Shown: in pieces, positions 43,804-54,096 of the stretch
How the letters are laid out: every line of letters starts with the position of its first letter
Numbering within the stretch: position 1 is the stretch's first letter
Assembly (NCBI RefSeq): GCF_900109855.1
Contig: NZ_FOBO01000020.1
Coordinates: forward strand, 1 to 56,527
Origin: Roseovarius tolerans
Lineage (GTDB): Bacteria; Pseudomonadota; Alphaproteobacteria; Rhodobacterales; Rhodobacteraceae
Direction: 5' to 3'
DNA: 56,527 bases
Made by a program: the position numbers and the translations under genes
Notes under the pieces: generated by a model
What the model was told of the DNA's origin: nothing
The model's input: the letters and a program-made list of their open reading frames with translations, nothing else
The model's database searches: none

Positions 43804-44777
43804 ACCGTTATGCTCGCCAGATCGCCCTGCCTGAATTCGGGGCAGAGGGGCAGACGCGGCTTGCGGCGGCGCATGTGTTGGTTGTCGGCGCAGGCGGACT
43901 TGCCGCGCCGGTGCTGCAATACCTTGTGGGCGCGGGCATGGGGCGGATCACGCTGATGGATGGCGACCGGGTTTCCCTGAGCAACCTGCACCGTCAAACG
44001 CTGTTTCGCATGGAGGATGTCGGCCTGCCCAAGGCACAGATTGCCGCCGTGCATATGGGCGCACTCAATCCGGACTGCGCAATTTCCGCCGTTTCAGAGC
44101 CGCTTGACCCAATGAATGCATCGGATCACGTGGCCGCTGCTGATCTGGTTCTGGACTGCGCCGACAGTTTCGCCGCGAGCTATGTGCTGTCCGACACCTG
44201 CCTTGAACTGGGCAGGCCGCTGATCAGCGCGTCGGTCGTGGGCACCTCCGGCTATGTCGGCGGGTTCTGCGGCGGCGCGCCGTCTTTGCGGGCGGTGTTC
44301 CCTGACCTGCCGGACCGTTTGGGCAGTTGCGATACAGATGGCGTGCTGGGGCCTTGCGTGGGCGTCATCGGCAGCCTTCAGGCACAGATGGCAATGGCAA
44401 TTTTGGCAGGGATTGAGCCACAACCGCTCGGCCAACTCGTCACGTTCGACGCCATCGGCCACCGCTTCGGCGGCTTCCGTTTCGATGGCGCGCCCGAGCC
44501 GGAAAGCGGCTTTGGCTTCATCGCGCCTGCGCAGATCACGCCGGGCGACTGGCTGGTGGACCTGCGCGCCGAGGACGAATCCGGCCCCGCCCTATTAGAC
44601 GCCAAGCGCCACAGCGTGCCCGATTTCGACACCCTGCACCCCCAAGGCGCGCGCGCCGTGCTGGCCTGCCGCTCTGGCCTGCGGTCATGGCAGGCCGCGA
44701 CGCGGCTGCGTGGCCATTGGGACGGAGAGATTGCATTGATCGCCCTCGGCGATCTCCAACAGGAGAGAGACACATGA
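43800..44777 (+). CDS. thiF: ThiF-like adenylyltransferase with C-terminal rhodanese-like domain
   Basis: The 325-residue protein activates ThiS. The E1-type motif [19 protein letters not shown], then [18 protein letters not shown], is at the N-terminus; the catalytic Cys is likely in [16 protein letters not shown]-terminal rhodanese-like domain (about 240-325: [26 protein letters not shown]) carries a CRSG loop. The CxxC zinc pairs of E. coli ThiF are not seen. ATG 43800 overlaps the thiE stop; the ThiY-like gene starts within its stop. Confidence 0.92.
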   Translation: MNRYARQIALPEFGAEGQTRLAAAHVLVVGAGGLAAPVLQYLVGAGMGRITLMDGDRVSLSNLHRQTLFRMEDVGLPKAQIAAVHMGALNPDCAISAVSEPLDPMNASDHVAAADLVLDCADSFAASYVLSDTCLELGRPLISASVVGTSGYVGGFCGGAPSLRAVFPDLPDRLGSCDTDGVLGPCVGVIGSLQAQMAMAILAGIEPQPLGQLVTFDAIGHRFGGFRFDGAPEPESGFGFIAPAQITPGDWLVDLRAEDESGPALLDAKRHSVPDFDTLHPQGARAVLACRSGLRSWQAATRLRGHWDGEIALIALGDLQQERDT

Positions 44778-45706
44778 AATATCTGACCCTGATCCTCGCC
44801 CTTCTGGCCGCCCCGGCCATGGCGCAGGACAAGATGACGCTGATCCTCGACTGGTTCGTGAACCCCGATCACGGCCCGATCATCCTGGCCGAGGAACTGG
44901 GATATTTCGAAGAGGCCGGTCTGGAGGTCGAGGTAATCGCCCCCGCCGACCCCTCCGACCCGCCCAAGATGGTTGCCGCTGGGCAGGCGGATCTGGCGAT
45001 TTCCTATCAGCCGCAGTTGCATATGCAGATCGAGAACGGGCTGCCGCTGCGCCGGGTCGGCACACTGGTCGCCACGCCGCTCAACTGCCTGCTGGTGCTG
45101 AAGGATGGTCCGGTGAAATCCACCGCCGATCTCAAGGGTCGCAAGGTCGGCTTTTCCGTGGCGGGGGTCGAGGAGGTGCTGCTCTCGACCATTCTCGCGC
45201 AGCATGGCCATAACCTGAGCGATATCGAACTGGTCAGCGTGAACTGGTCGCTCTCGCCCTCGCTGATGTCCGGTCAGGTGGATGCGGTGATCGGCGCCTA
45301 TCGCAATTTCGAACTCAATCAGATGGAGATCGAAGGCGTGCCGGGCCGCTGTTTCTATATCGAGGAAGAGGGCGTGCCCGCCTATGACGAGCTGATCTAT
45401 GTCGCCAATCCCGACCGCATGGATGCCGACATGATCCGCCGCTTCCTGCATGCGACCGAGCGCGCGACGCAATACATCATGAACCATCCGCAAGAGAGCT
45501 GGGAGATATTCGCCGGCACCTCGCGCGAGTTGCAGGACGAGCTGAACGAGAAAGCCTGGGTGGACACCTTCCCGCGCTTTGCCACCCGTCCCGCCGCGCT
45601 CGATCACGCGCGCTACAAGCGGTTCGAGCAGTTCCTGCTGGAGGCGGGGATGATCGAGACTGACACGCCCGTTTCGGGCCTTGCCATGGACCTGAACGCA
45701 GAATGA
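44774..45706 (+). CDS. Thiamine-precursor ABC transporter, substrate-binding protein (ThiY-like)
   Basis: ATG 44774 overlaps the thiF stop (ATGA) and starts a signal peptide ([18 protein letters not shown]). The 310-residue NMT1/THI5-type protein shows [53 protein letters not shown] and a conserved aromatic pocket. It likely binds a pyrimidine precursor such as formylaminopyrimidine in the periplasm. No permease (thiX) or ATPase (thiZ) gene follows. Its stop overlaps the tenA start. Confidence 0.88.
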   Translation: MKYLTLILALLAAPAMAQDKMTLILDWFVNPDHGPIILAEELGYFEEAGLEVEVIAPADPSDPPKMVAAGQADLAISYQPQLHMQIENGLPLRRVGTLVATPLNCLLVLKDGPVKSTADLKGRKVGFSVAGVEEVLLSTILAQHGHNLSDIELVSVNWSLSPSLMSGQVDAVIGAYRNFELNQMEIEGVPGRCFYIEEEGVPAYDELIYVANPDRMDADMIRRFLHATERATQYIMNHPQESWEIFAGTSRELQDELNEKAWVDTFPRFATRPAALDHARYKRFEQFLLEAGMIETDTPVSGLAMDLNAE

Positions 45707-46386
45707 CCCATGATTACGGAGCGACCTTCCCCCGCCTGCGCGATGCGGCTGGGACGGTCTGGACGCACTACACCCATCACGCCTTTGTCGAGGGGCTGCG
45801 CGAGGGCACGCTGCCGCGCAAGGCGTTTCTCGGATACCTGGTGCAGGATTACGTGTTCCTCATCCATTTCGCCCGCGCCTGGGCCTTGGCCGTGACCAAG
45901 GCGGATGCGCTCGAAGAGATGCGCGCCAGTGCGGCCACGGTGGACGCACTGGTCAATCACGAGCTCAGCCTACATGTGAAAACCTGCGCCGAGGCGGGGC
46001 TGAGCGAGGACGACCTCTATAGCGCCGAGGAACACCCCGCCAACCTCGCCTATACCCGCTACGTGCTCGATGCCGGGCATTCGGGGAATTTCCTCGACCT
46101 GCTGGCGGTACTTGCACCCTGCGTCATGGGATATGGCGAGATCGGCGCGCGGCTGGGGCCGGTGCCCGATGATCACCCCTATGCCGATTGGATCGGCACC
46201 TATGCGGGCGACGACTATCAGCAGGTCTGCCGCGATGCGGGCGCGCTTTTTGACGGGGCGGTCGCGCGCCGTCTGGGGGATGACCCGACAACGACGCCCG
46301 GATGGGACCGGCTCTGCCACCGCTTCACCACCGCCACGCGGCTCGAGGTGGCGTTCTGGGATATGGGGCTCAGCTTCGGACGCTAG
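45703..46386 (+). CDS. tenA: Aminopyrimidine aminohydrolase / thiaminase II
   Basis: The 227-residue all-helical TenA protein has LGYLVQDYVFLIHFARAW and the catalytic Cys in LAVLAPCVMGYGEIGARL. TenA removes the amino group from the aminopyrimidine released from degraded thiamine so the HMP can be reused through ThiD. Its start overlaps the end of the ThiY-like gene, and it closes the operon. Confidence 0.92.
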   Translation: MTHDYGATFPRLRDAAGTVWTHYTHHAFVEGLREGTLPRKAFLGYLVQDYVFLIHFARAWALAVTKADALEEMRASAATVDALVNHELSLHVKTCAEAGLSEDDLYSAEEHPANLAYTRYVLDAGHSGNFLDLLAVLAPCVMGYGEIGARLGPVPDDHPYADWIGTYAGDDYQQVCRDAGALFDGAVARRLGDDPTTTPGWDRLCHRFTTATRLEVAFWDMGLSFGR

Positions 46387-46449
46387 CCCCTTGCCCCCTT
46401 GGCCCCTGCCGCGTAGAACGCGGGCCAAGTCAGAGCATGGAGCCGCGTG

Positions 46450-47964
46450 ATGCTGGATCTCACCTACGAATCCCCGAAACCCAAGGTCATCGCCGGGGCG
46501 AAACACGACTGGGAACTCGTCATCGGGATGGAGGTGCACGCACAGGTCGCCTCCAACGCCAAGCTCTTCTCCGGGGCCTCCACCCGCTTCGGGGCCGAGC
46601 CCAATTCCAACGTCGCCTTTGTCGACGCGGCGATGCCGGGCATGCTGCCGGTGATCAACGAGTTTTGCGTCGAACAGGCGGTGCGCACCGGGCTGGGCCT
46701 CAAGGCGCAGATCAACCTCTGGTCGGCCTTTGACCGCAAGAACTATTTCTACCCCGACCTGCCGCAGGGCTACCAGATCAGCCAGCTTTACCATCCTCTG
46801 GTGGGTGAGGGCGAAATCCTCGTCGACATGGAACCGGGCATCGCGCGGCTGGTGCGGATCGAACGTATCCATATGGAGCAGGACGCAGGCAAATCCATCC
46901 ACGACATGGACCCAGCAATGTCCTTTGTCGATCTGAACCGCACCGGCGTCTGCCTGATGGAGATCGTCAGCCGCCCCGACATTCGTGGCCCGGAAGAGGC
47001 CGCCGCCTATGTCACCAAGCTGCGCCAGATCCTGCGTTACCTGGGCACCTGCGACGGCAACATGCAGAACGGCAACCTGCGGGCGGACGTCAACGTGTCG
47101 ATCTGCCGTCCGGGGCAGTATGAGAGATACATGGAAACGCAGGATTTCGCGCATCTGGGCACCCGCTGCGAGATCAAGAACATGAACTCCATGCGCTTTA
47201 TCCAGATGGCGATTGATTACGAGGCGCGCCGCCAGATTGCGATTGTCGAAGCGGGCGGCGAGGTGGTGCAGGAGACCCGCCTCTATGACCCGGACAAGAA
47301 CGAGACCCGGTCCATGCGCTCCAAGGAAGAGGCGCATGATTACCGCTATTTCCCCGATCCCGACCTGCTGCCGCTGGAAATCGAGCAGGAATGGGTCGAT
47401 GAGATCGCGGCCAATCTCCCCGAACTGCCCGACGCCAAGAAGGCGCGGTTTGTGCTGGAGTTCGGCCTCAGCGAGTATGACGCCAGCGTGCTGACCGCCG
47501 ATCTCGCCAACGCCGGATATTTCGAGCAGGTCGCAGCAGGTGCAGGCGACGGCAAGCTGGCGGCGAACTGGGTGATCAACGAACTCTTTGGACGGTTGAA
47601 GAAGGAAGACCACTCCATCGAGGACAGCCCGGTCAGCCCGGCGCAACTGGCCGCCATCGTGCGGCTGATCAAGTCCGACGCCATTTCCGGCAAGATCGCC
47701 AAGGACCTCTTTGAGATCGTCTATACCGAGGGCGGTGACCCCGAAGAGATCGTCGAGGCGCGCGGTATGAAACAGGTCACCGACACCGGCGCGATCGAGC
47801 AGGCCGTCGACGAGATCATCGCCGCCAACCCCGCGCAGGTCGAAAAGGCACAAGCCAACCCGAAACTCGCAGGCTGGTTCGTGGGGCAGGTGATGAAGGC
47901 CACCGGCGGCAAGGCCAACCCCAAGGCAGTGAACGAGATCGTGACGGCGAAGCTGGGGCTGTAA
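46450..47964 (+). CDS. gatB: Aspartyl/glutamyl-tRNA(Asn/Gln) amidotransferase subunit B
   Basis: GatB of the GatCAB complex amidates Glu-tRNA(Gln) and Asp-tRNA(Asn). The N-terminus reads [20 protein letters not shown]; conserved parts are [17 protein letters not shown], then [16 protein letters not shown] and [13 protein letters not shown], and a C-terminal YqeY-like helical domain. Length (504) is normal. ATG 46450 is chosen over the GTG at 46447. gatA and gatC are not in the window. Confidence 0.96.
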   Translation: MLDLTYESPKPKVIAGAKHDWELVIGMEVHAQVASNAKLFSGASTRFGAEPNSNVAFVDAAMPGMLPVINEFCVEQAVRTGLGLKAQINLWSAFDRKNYFYPDLPQGYQISQLYHPLVGEGEILVDMEPGIARLVRIERIHMEQDAGKSIHDMDPAMSFVDLNRTGVCLMEIVSRPDIRGPEEAAAYVTKLRQILRYLGTCDGNMQNGNLRADVNVSICRPGQYERYMETQDFAHLGTRCEIKNMNSMRFIQMAIDYEARRQIAIVEAGGEVVQETRLYDPDKNETRSMRSKEEAHDYRYFPDPDLLPLEIEQEWVDEIAANLPELPDAKKARFVLEFGLSEYDASVLTADLANAGYFEQVAAGAGDGKLAANWVINELFGRLKKEDHSIEDSPVSPAQLAAIVRLIKSDAISGKIAKDLFEIVYTEGGDPEEIVEARGMKQVTDTGAIEQAVDEIIAANPAQVEKAQANPKLAGWFVGQVMKATGGKANPKAVNEIVTAKLGL

Positions 47965-48051
47965 CGGCCTCCGCCCGATCTTCCCCATTTGAAAGCGCCC
48001 TGAACTTGCCTAATCTCTCCGGACCCGCGAGGGAGAATCAGGGAGGGTTCG

Positions 48052-49680
48052 ATGGGCTGGATGAAGGACGAGACCGGGTTGGACCGCTGTGCCGCGAATT
48101 TCGTGGCGCTGACACCGTTGTCGCATCTGCGGCGCGCGGCGCATCTCTTTCCGGATCGCGAGGCGCTGGTCTATCACGGGTTCCGCAAGACCTATGCCGA
48201 ATATCACGCGCGGGTCTCTCGCCTCGCGTCGGCGCTGGCGGGTCTCGGGATCGAGCCGGGCGATGTGGTGGCCACCCTCCTGCCCAATATCCCCGCCCAT
48301 TGCGAGGCGCATTTCGGCGTGCCGGCGGCGGGGGCGGTGCTCAACGCGATCAACACCCGGCTCGAGGCCGACACCATCGCCTATATCCTCGACCACGGCG
48401 AGGCGCGGCTGGTGCTCTGCGATCCGCAATTCCTGCCCACCCTCATGCAGGCCACCGAGCTGATGGAGCGCCCCGCTCCCGGCATCATCGAGGTGGCCGA
48501 CGATCAGGCGGGCGTGCATGGCCACGGCCATTACATGGAATACGAAGAATTGCTGGCGACCGGCGACCCCGAGTTCGAGTGGATCATGCCGCAGGACGAA
48601 TGGGAGAGCCTCGCGCTCAACTACACCTCGGGCACCACCGGGCGGCCCAAGGGCGTGGTTTACCACCATCGCGGCGCGTATCTGATGACCATGGGCACCG
48701 TCGTCAGTTGGGACATGCGGCGCTATCCGCGTTACCTGACCATCGTGCCGCTCTTTCATTGCAACAACTGGAACCATGTCTGGATGATGCCGATGCTGGG
48801 TGGCACCACCGTGTGCTGCCGCGACATCACCGCCAAGGCGATCTATGACGCCATCGCCGATGAGGGTGTCACCCATTTCGGGGCCGCGCCCATCGTGCTC
48901 AACACCATCGTCAACGCCAAGGGCGAGGACCGGCGTGCGTTCGATCATATCGTCGATGTCTTTACCGCCGGGGCCCCGCCCCCCGCCGCGACGCTGGCGG
49001 CGATCGAGCCTTTGGGTTTTCAGGTGACGCAGGTCTACGGGCTGACCGAGACCTATGGCCATGTCACCGAATGCCTGTGGCAGGAGGGTTGGAACGATCT
49101 GGATGACGAAGACCGCTATGCGATCAAGGCCCGCACCGGTATCCTGATGCCAATGATGGAGGATATCACCGCGATGGACCCCGAGACCATGGACCAGACA
49201 CCGATGGACGGGCAGGCACAGGGCGAGATCATGATCCGGGGCAATTCGGTGATGAAGGGGTACCTCAAGAACCCCAAGGCGACGCAAGAGGCATTCGCGG
49301 GCGGCTATTTCCATTCCGGCGACATCGCCGTGCAGCACCCCGACGGCTATCTGCAGATCGCCGACCGGGCCAAGGACATCATCATCTCGGGCGGCGAGAA
49401 TATTTCCTCGGTCGAGGTGGAGGGCGTGCTGATGCGGCACCCGGCGGTGCTGCTCTGTGCCGTGGTGGCGCGACCGGATGAGAAATGGGGCGAGGTGCCC
49501 TGCGCCTTTGTCGAGTTGAAGGATGGCGCGACGGCAGACGAATCTGATCTCATTGCCTTTGCCCGCGAGCGTCTGGCCGGGTTCAAGACACCGAAATCGG
49601 TGGTCTTTCAGGAGCTGCCCAAGACCTCGACCGGCAAGATCCAGAAATTCGAACTGCGCCAGATAGCGCGGGGGCTGTGA
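48052..49680 (+). CDS. Acyl-CoA synthetase (AMP-forming; DmdB-like possible)
   Basis: The 542-residue ANL-family ligase has the AMP motif NYTSGTTGRPKGVVYHH (about 190), VYGLTETYG, then YFHSGDIAV and DRAKDIIISGGENISS, with the catalytic Lys near the end (STGKIQKFELR). Long acyl-CoA ligases of this type in roseobacters include 3-methylmercaptopropionate-CoA ligase (DmdB). The proximity of dddP makes a role in DMSP catabolism possible, but substrate cannot be read from the sequence. Confidence 0.85.
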   Translation: MGWMKDETGLDRCAANFVALTPLSHLRRAAHLFPDREALVYHGFRKTYAEYHARVSRLASALAGLGIEPGDVVATLLPNIPAHCEAHFGVPAAGAVLNAINTRLEADTIAYILDHGEARLVLCDPQFLPTLMQATELMERPAPGIIEVADDQAGVHGHGHYMEYEELLATGDPEFEWIMPQDEWESLALNYTSGTTGRPKGVVYHHRGAYLMTMGTVVSWDMRRYPRYLTIVPLFHCNNWNHVWMMPMLGGTTVCCRDITAKAIYDAIADEGVTHFGAAPIVLNTIVNAKGEDRRAFDHIVDVFTAGAPPPAATLAAIEPLGFQVTQVYGLTETYGHVTECLWQEGWNDLDDEDRYAIKARTGILMPMMEDITAMDPETMDQTPMDGQAQGEIMIRGNSVMKGYLKNPKATQEAFAGGYFHSGDIAVQHPDGYLQIADRAKDIIISGGENISSVEVEGVLMRHPAVLLCAVVARPDEKWGEVPCAFVELKDGATADESDLIAFARERLAGFKTPKSVVFQELPKTSTGKIQKFELRQIARGL

Positions 49681-49693
49681 CTTAGGACAGGCG

Positions 49694-49987
49694 TCAGGCG
49701 TCGGTCAGGATGCTGCTGACCTTGAGCGCGCGCTGCACGTTGCCCTCGACCTTCAGCTTGCCCGACATGTAGGCCATGATCGGGTTCTGCGCGCCTGACA
49801 GGATGTTGCGGAACACCTCGTCACTGGCCGATAAAACCACATCCGCCGCTTCGTCACCCGGCGCGGCGCCGTCTTCGGTCAGCATGACGCTGCCCTGCCC
49901 CTCGATGCGCAGCTTGGCCACCCCCTTGATGCGCCCGCGCGCCTTGGGGGTGAGGGTGGTGGTATAATCGTCGATGATCGTGGTCAT
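49694..49987 (-). CDS. SCP2 sterol-binding-domain protein
   Basis: The 97-residue protein fits the SCP2 fold: GVAKLRIEGQGSVMLTED, DVVLSASDEVFRNILSG, then MAYMSGKLKVEGNVQRALK. These proteins bind lipids or hydrophobic acyl compounds; the stand-alone form is common in Rhodobacterales. The ribosome binding site lies in the loop of a small hairpin directly before the start. Confidence 0.85.
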   Translation of the reverse strand: MTTIIDDYTTTLTPKARGRIKGVAKLRIEGQGSVMLTEDGAAPGDEAADVVLSASDEVFRNILSGAQNPIMAYMSGKLKVEGNVQRALKVSSILTDA

Positions 49988-49988
49988 G

Positions 49989-50008
49989 CCGGGCTCCTTT
50001 GTGCCCGG
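49989..50008 (-). promoter_or_regulatory. Hairpin holding the ribosome binding site of the SCP2 gene
   Basis: On the minus strand CCGGGC and GCCCGG pair around the loop ACAAAGGA, and the ATG follows after one base. The AAGGAG site is thus partly in the loop and stem, which may restrict translation. Confidence 0.4.
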
Positions 50009-50157
50009 ATCATCGCCGTCGCGCGGCCCGGTTCAAGCGAAACCTCGCGTCACATCGCAGGCACGGCAAGAATACGACCACGCACCATGTCGCAATCGGG
50101 CGCGCCGCGCACGCGGTACATGGCACTCTTGACCCCAGGGCAGGAGGACCGCCACCG

Positions 50158-51498
50158 ATGAACACCCATTACCGCGACACCCGCAAGATCGACCCGACGC
50201 GCGGGGCCATGTTGGGCGACAACACCCCCAACGATGCCAACCGGATCGAGATCGGCCCGACGCAGCTGGCCTTTGCCGAATGGGCGGCGGCGGGGCTCGA
50301 CCTGCCCGACCTGCAGGAGATGCGCCACTACCGCTGGGCGCGGCTGACGCAGCATATCGTGGATCGCGATTATGCGGGGCTGCTGATGTTCGACCCTTTG
50401 AACATCCGCTACGCCACCGACAGCACCAACATGCAGCTTTGGAACGCGCACAACCCGTTCCGCGCGGTACTCTTGTGCGCAGATGGCCATATGGTGATGT
50501 GGGATTACAAGAACGCGCCGTTCCTGTCATCGTTCAACCCTCTGGTGCGCGAGGTGCGATCGGGCGCGGATCTGTTTTATTTCGACCGGGGCGACAAGGT
50601 GGACGTGGCCGCCGATGTCTTTGCGAATGACGTGCGCACGATCCTTGACGAGCATGCGCCGGGCAACCACCGTCTTGCCGTGGACAAGCCGATGCTGCAT
50701 GGCTTGCGCGCGCTCGAGGCGCAGGGCTTTGTCGTGATGGAGGGCGAAGAGGTCACCGAGAAGGCGCGCAGCGTCAAAGGCCCCGACGAGATCCGCGCCA
50801 TGCGCTGCGCAAGCCATGCCTGCGAGGCGGCGGTCGCGGAGATGGAGGTGTTCGCGCGGGCCAATGTGCCGCTCGGTCAGACCAGCGAGGATGACATCTG
50901 GGCGGTCCTGCATGCCGAGAACATCCGGCGCGGCGGCGAATGGATCGAGACGCGGCTCTTGGCCTCGGGGCCACGCACCAACCCGTGGTTTCAGGAATGC
51001 GGGCCGCGCATCGCGCAGAATAACGAGATCATAAGTTTCGATACCGACCTCATCGGCTCTTACGGCATCTGCGTCGATATCTCGCGCAGCTGGTGGATCG
51101 GCGATGCGCGACCCCGCCCCGACATGATCCACGCCATGCGCCACGCGGTCGAACATATCCAGACCAATATGGAGATGCTCAAACCCGGCGTGATGATCCC
51201 CGAGTTGAGCGCCAATACCCATGTTCTGGAGGACCGCTATCAGGCGCAGAAATACGGCTGCCTGATGCACGGCGTGGGGCTTTGTGACGAGTGGCCGCTG
51301 GTGGCCTATCCGGATCATGCCGTGCCCGGTGCCTTCGATTATCCGCTTGAGGCCGGCATGGTGCTTTGCGTCGAGGCGCTGGTGGGCGAGGTGGGGGGCG
51401 ATTTCTCGATCAAGCTGGAGGATCAGGTTCTCATCACCGAAGACGGTTATGAGAACCTGACGCGCTATCCATTCGACGCGGTGCTGATGGGCGACTGA
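50158..51498 (+). CDS. dddP: DMSP lyase DddP (M24-family)
   Basis: DddP cleaves dimethylsulfoniopropionate to DMS and acrylate. The 446-residue protein starts MNTHYRDTRKIDPTRGAMLG, as in known roseobacter DddP, and contains RYATDSTNMQLWNAHNPFRA and RLLASGPRTNPWFQECGPRI. The metal ligands of the peptidase-like fold are kept: the two Asp in SFDTDLIG, a third Asp in CVDISRSWW, His in CLMHGVGLCDEWP, Glu in CVEALVGEVGG and Glu in IKLEDQVLI. GGAGGA lies 10 bases before ATG 50158; the frame is open further upstream without a site. Confidence 0.95.
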   Translation: MNTHYRDTRKIDPTRGAMLGDNTPNDANRIEIGPTQLAFAEWAAAGLDLPDLQEMRHYRWARLTQHIVDRDYAGLLMFDPLNIRYATDSTNMQLWNAHNPFRAVLLCADGHMVMWDYKNAPFLSSFNPLVREVRSGADLFYFDRGDKVDVAADVFANDVRTILDEHAPGNHRLAVDKPMLHGLRALEAQGFVVMEGEEVTEKARSVKGPDEIRAMRCASHACEAAVAEMEVFARANVPLGQTSEDDIWAVLHAENIRRGGEWIETRLLASGPRTNPWFQECGPRIAQNNEIISFDTDLIGSYGICVDISRSWWIGDARPRPDMIHAMRHAVEHIQTNMEMLKPGVMIPELSANTHVLEDRYQAQKYGCLMHGVGLCDEWPLVAYPDHAVPGAFDYPLEAGMVLCVEALVGEVGGDFSIKLEDQVLITEDGYENLTRYPFDAVLMGD

Positions 51499-51504
51499 CC
51501 CCGG

Positions 51505-51693
51505 TCAGCGCGAGCGGCGCACATTGCCGTGCCAATCCTCTTGGACAGGGGCCGCCGCGTCCGTGTCTTGGGATTCCGGTGCCGGGCTCGAGGCGAGGAT
51601 CGCCACAAGCAGCGCCAGAAGGCCAAGTCCGATGGCGAAGTGCGGAACGCGGCGCGAGCGGCCGACGGGGGTGAGGCTGATATCATGGGGCAT
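51505..51693 (-). CDS. Small single-span membrane protein
   Basis: The ATG ending at 51693 (with GGAAAGGA upstream) gives 62 residues: a basic N-terminus (TPVGRSRRVPH), one membrane segment (FAIGLGLLALLVAILAS) and an acidic tail. Family not recognised. It ends 7 bases from the dddP stop, convergent. Confidence 0.5.
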   Translation of the reverse strand: MPHDISLTPVGRSRRVPHFAIGLGLLALLVAILASSPAPESQDTDAAAPVQEDWHGNVRRSR

Positions 51694-51809
51694 CGTGCTG
51701 TCCTTTCCTTGCATGGTGCAAGACTGTAGGTAGGCACGCAGATTGCATAATTAAAGCGAATGTTTCGCATGCCAAGCATCACGTTTTGTGATAATATGGC
51801 CCGATCCTG

Positions 51810-52553
51810 TCAACTTACCGCCTGAAGCGGTGCCGCGCCCTCCGGTCCGGCGTGATGGCAACAGACACGGTCGCGACCCGAGTTCTTGGCTCGATACAGG
51901 GCGCAATCGGCCTGCTGGATCGCGTTATCCATGTCGCCGCCGGGCGTCCACGCAGCGACCCCGAAACTGGCGGTCAGCGACAGGCTGCGCTCTCCGACGT
52001 AGATCGGGCTTGCGCGCACCCGGTCGGCAAGGCGGTCTGCGATTGCGCGCCCCTGGTCCGCCCCCGTCCCACGCAGCACGATGACGAATTCCTCGCCGCC
52101 GAACCGCGCCACCAGATCGCCGCCCCGGCAATTGCCGGCCAGAAGGGTCGCGAATTGCCGCAACGCCTGATCCCCCGCGAAATGGCCATGGCAATCATTG
52201 AACCCCTTGAAATGGTCGATATCCGCGACGATCACGACACAAGGCTGGCCCTCCAGCGCGCGCGCAGCCTCGTAAAAACTGGCCCGCGTGCGCACCCCGG
52301 TCAGCAGATCATGGTGCAGTGCATGTTCCAGTCGCGCACTGAGATCATGCACGGCCCTCAGGCGCCGTGCGATGATCCAGCCAATCGGCGCAGCGATCAT
52401 CACCGCCATTGCGGCACCGGGCACCAGCGTCGGCATCGCCAGTTCGGGCGGCAGCATCAGCGAGCGCAACACACCGCTGGCCGCCAGCACGATCAGTGAC
52501 ACGACCAGCGTGAACCGGATTTCATCCTGCCGCGTTCGCACCTCCCAAGGCAT
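51810..52553 (-). CDS. Diguanylate cyclase with two membrane segments
   Basis: The start at 52553 has GGAGAGG upstream. The 247-residue protein has two short membrane segments (about 15-60) and a GGDEF domain: HHDLLTGVRTRASF, then VIVADIDHFKGFNDCHGH, and the signature FGGEEFVIVLRG. GGEEF is a functional variant. It should make cyclic di-GMP from GTP. No sensory domain beyond the membrane part is seen. Confidence 0.9.
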   Translation of the reverse strand: MPWEVRTRQDEIRFTLVVSLIVLAASGVLRSLMLPPELAMPTLVPGAAMAVMIAAPIGWIIARRLRAVHDLSARLEHALHHDLLTGVRTRASFYEAARALEGQPCVVIVADIDHFKGFNDCHGHFAGDQALRQFATLLAGNCRGGDLVARFGGEEFVIVLRGTGADQGRAIADRLADRVRASPIYVGERSLSLTASFGVAAWTPGGDMDNAIQQADCALYRAKNSGRDRVCCHHAGPEGAAPLQAVS

Positions 52554-52751
52554 GGGCACCCCTCTCCATTCGACCCCGGTCAAGGATGCCCCGCAATCGT
52601 TAACGACGCGTGGCGGATCGCCGCCATAATCCACAGGATTTGAGGCAATTGCGACGGGGCCTCACCTTCGCGTGACGCGTCCTACCGGGGGTGGCGATAC
52701 CGGGGTCGCCTCCCTACTCTAAGGACAACGCGACTTGCAAAAGGACATGCC

Positions 52752-53972
52752 ATGCCCACCGAACGCCTCACCTTCACCGGACATTCCGGCGACGATCTCG
52801 TCGCGCGGCTCGACCTGCCCGAGGGGCCGCATCTGGCCACCGCACTCTTCGCGCATTGCTTTACCTGCTCCAAGGACATTCCCGCCGCCCGGCGTATCGC
52901 GGCTCGGCTGGCAGGCGCAGGCATCGCCGTGCTGCGCTTTGATTTCACCGGGCTGGGCCATTCGGGGGGGGAGTTCGAGAACACCTCGTTCACGTCGAAC
53001 ATTCAGGATCTCGACCTAGCCGCCAAGGCGCTTTCCGCGCGCGACATGGCACCAAGCCTGCTGATCGGTCATAGCCTCGGTGGGGCCGCGGTTCTGGCAG
53101 CGGCGGGCAAGATCGACAGCGCGCGCGCCGTCGTGACCATCGGCGCGCCGTTCGATCCCAGCCATGTGACGCATAACTTCGAAGGCGCGCTGGAGCAGAT
53201 CGAGGCGGATGGCGTGGCCGAGGTGACGCTGGGCGGGCGTCCCATCCGGATCGGTAAAGCCTTTATCGAGGACGTGCGCGCCGAAAACCTCGCCGAGCGG
53301 ATCGCCCATCTGAATCGCGCGCTTCTGGTGATGCACGTGCCGCGCGACGCCACCGTGGGCGTCGAGAACGCCGCCGAGATTTTCAAGGCAGCCAGGCACC
53401 CCAAGAGCTTTGTCACGCTCGACGGTGCCGATCACCTGATCACCGATTCCGACGATGCCGAATATGCCGCACAGGTGATCGCCGCCTGGGCCGCTCGCTA
53501 TCTCGACCTCACCCCACCGGCCCCGCCGCCCGGTGCGCCCGAGGGCGTGGTGCGCGTCTCGGAGGCCGATGCAGACGGCTTTTTGCAGGATGTGAATGCC
53601 GGGCCCGGCCATCACGTTCTGGCGGACGAGCCTTCAGCCTATGGCGGCACAGATCGCGGCATGTCGCCCTACGGCTTTCTCGCGGCAGGGCTGGGGGCCT
53701 GCACCTCGATGACCATCCGCATGTATGCCCGCCGCAAGGGCTGGCCGCTCGATCATGTCAGCGTCGATGTCTGCCATGACAAGGTGCACGCGCAGGATGC
53801 CGACAGCCGCAGCGACGCCAAGGCCGACAAGTTCACCCGCGTGGTACGGCTGGAGGGCGATCTGAGCGATGAACAGCGCGACAAGCTAATGGAGATCGCC
53901 GATAAATGCCCGGTGCATCGCACGCTGGAGCGGTCCTCGATCGTCGAGACCCGCGCTGCGCGTCCTGATTAA
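52752..53972 (+). CDS. Bifunctional alpha/beta hydrolase / OsmC-like protein
   Basis: In the 406-residue fusion the hydrolase part (about 1-255) has the nucleophile elbow LIGHSLGGAAVL and a late His in DGADHLITD. The OsmC part (about 275-400) has the peroxidatic cysteines in LGACTSMTIRMYARRKGW and DKCPVHRTLE. OsmC-like proteins reduce organic hydroperoxides. Such fusions are common in roseobacters. Confidence 0.92.
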   Translation: MPTERLTFTGHSGDDLVARLDLPEGPHLATALFAHCFTCSKDIPAARRIAARLAGAGIAVLRFDFTGLGHSGGEFENTSFTSNIQDLDLAAKALSARDMAPSLLIGHSLGGAAVLAAAGKIDSARAVVTIGAPFDPSHVTHNFEGALEQIEADGVAEVTLGGRPIRIGKAFIEDVRAENLAERIAHLNRALLVMHVPRDATVGVENAAEIFKAARHPKSFVTLDGADHLITDSDDAEYAAQVIAAWAARYLDLTPPAPPPGAPEGVVRVSEADADGFLQDVNAGPGHHVLADEPSAYGGTDRGMSPYGFLAAGLGACTSMTIRMYARRKGWPLDHVSVDVCHDKVHAQDADSRSDAKADKFTRVVRLEGDLSDEQRDKLMEIADKCPVHRTLERSSIVETRAARPD

Positions 53973-54096
53973 TTCTTGCGCAGGACCATGTGCCACCGGC
54001 ATGCATTCTCCGGGCAACACGCCCGCTCTGCGCGGCAAAAGGCTGACGCGGCGTCAAACCGTGCTATCCTCCTTGAGACAATAAGGAGGACTGCCG

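Noticed and set aside
45970..47988. 672-codon minus-strand frame over tenA and gatB
   Set aside because: Antisense shadow of two well-recognised genes with no motif of its own.
48010..49440. 476-codon minus-strand frame over the acyl-CoA synthetase
   Set aside because: Antisense shadow; the plus-strand frame has all ligase motifs.
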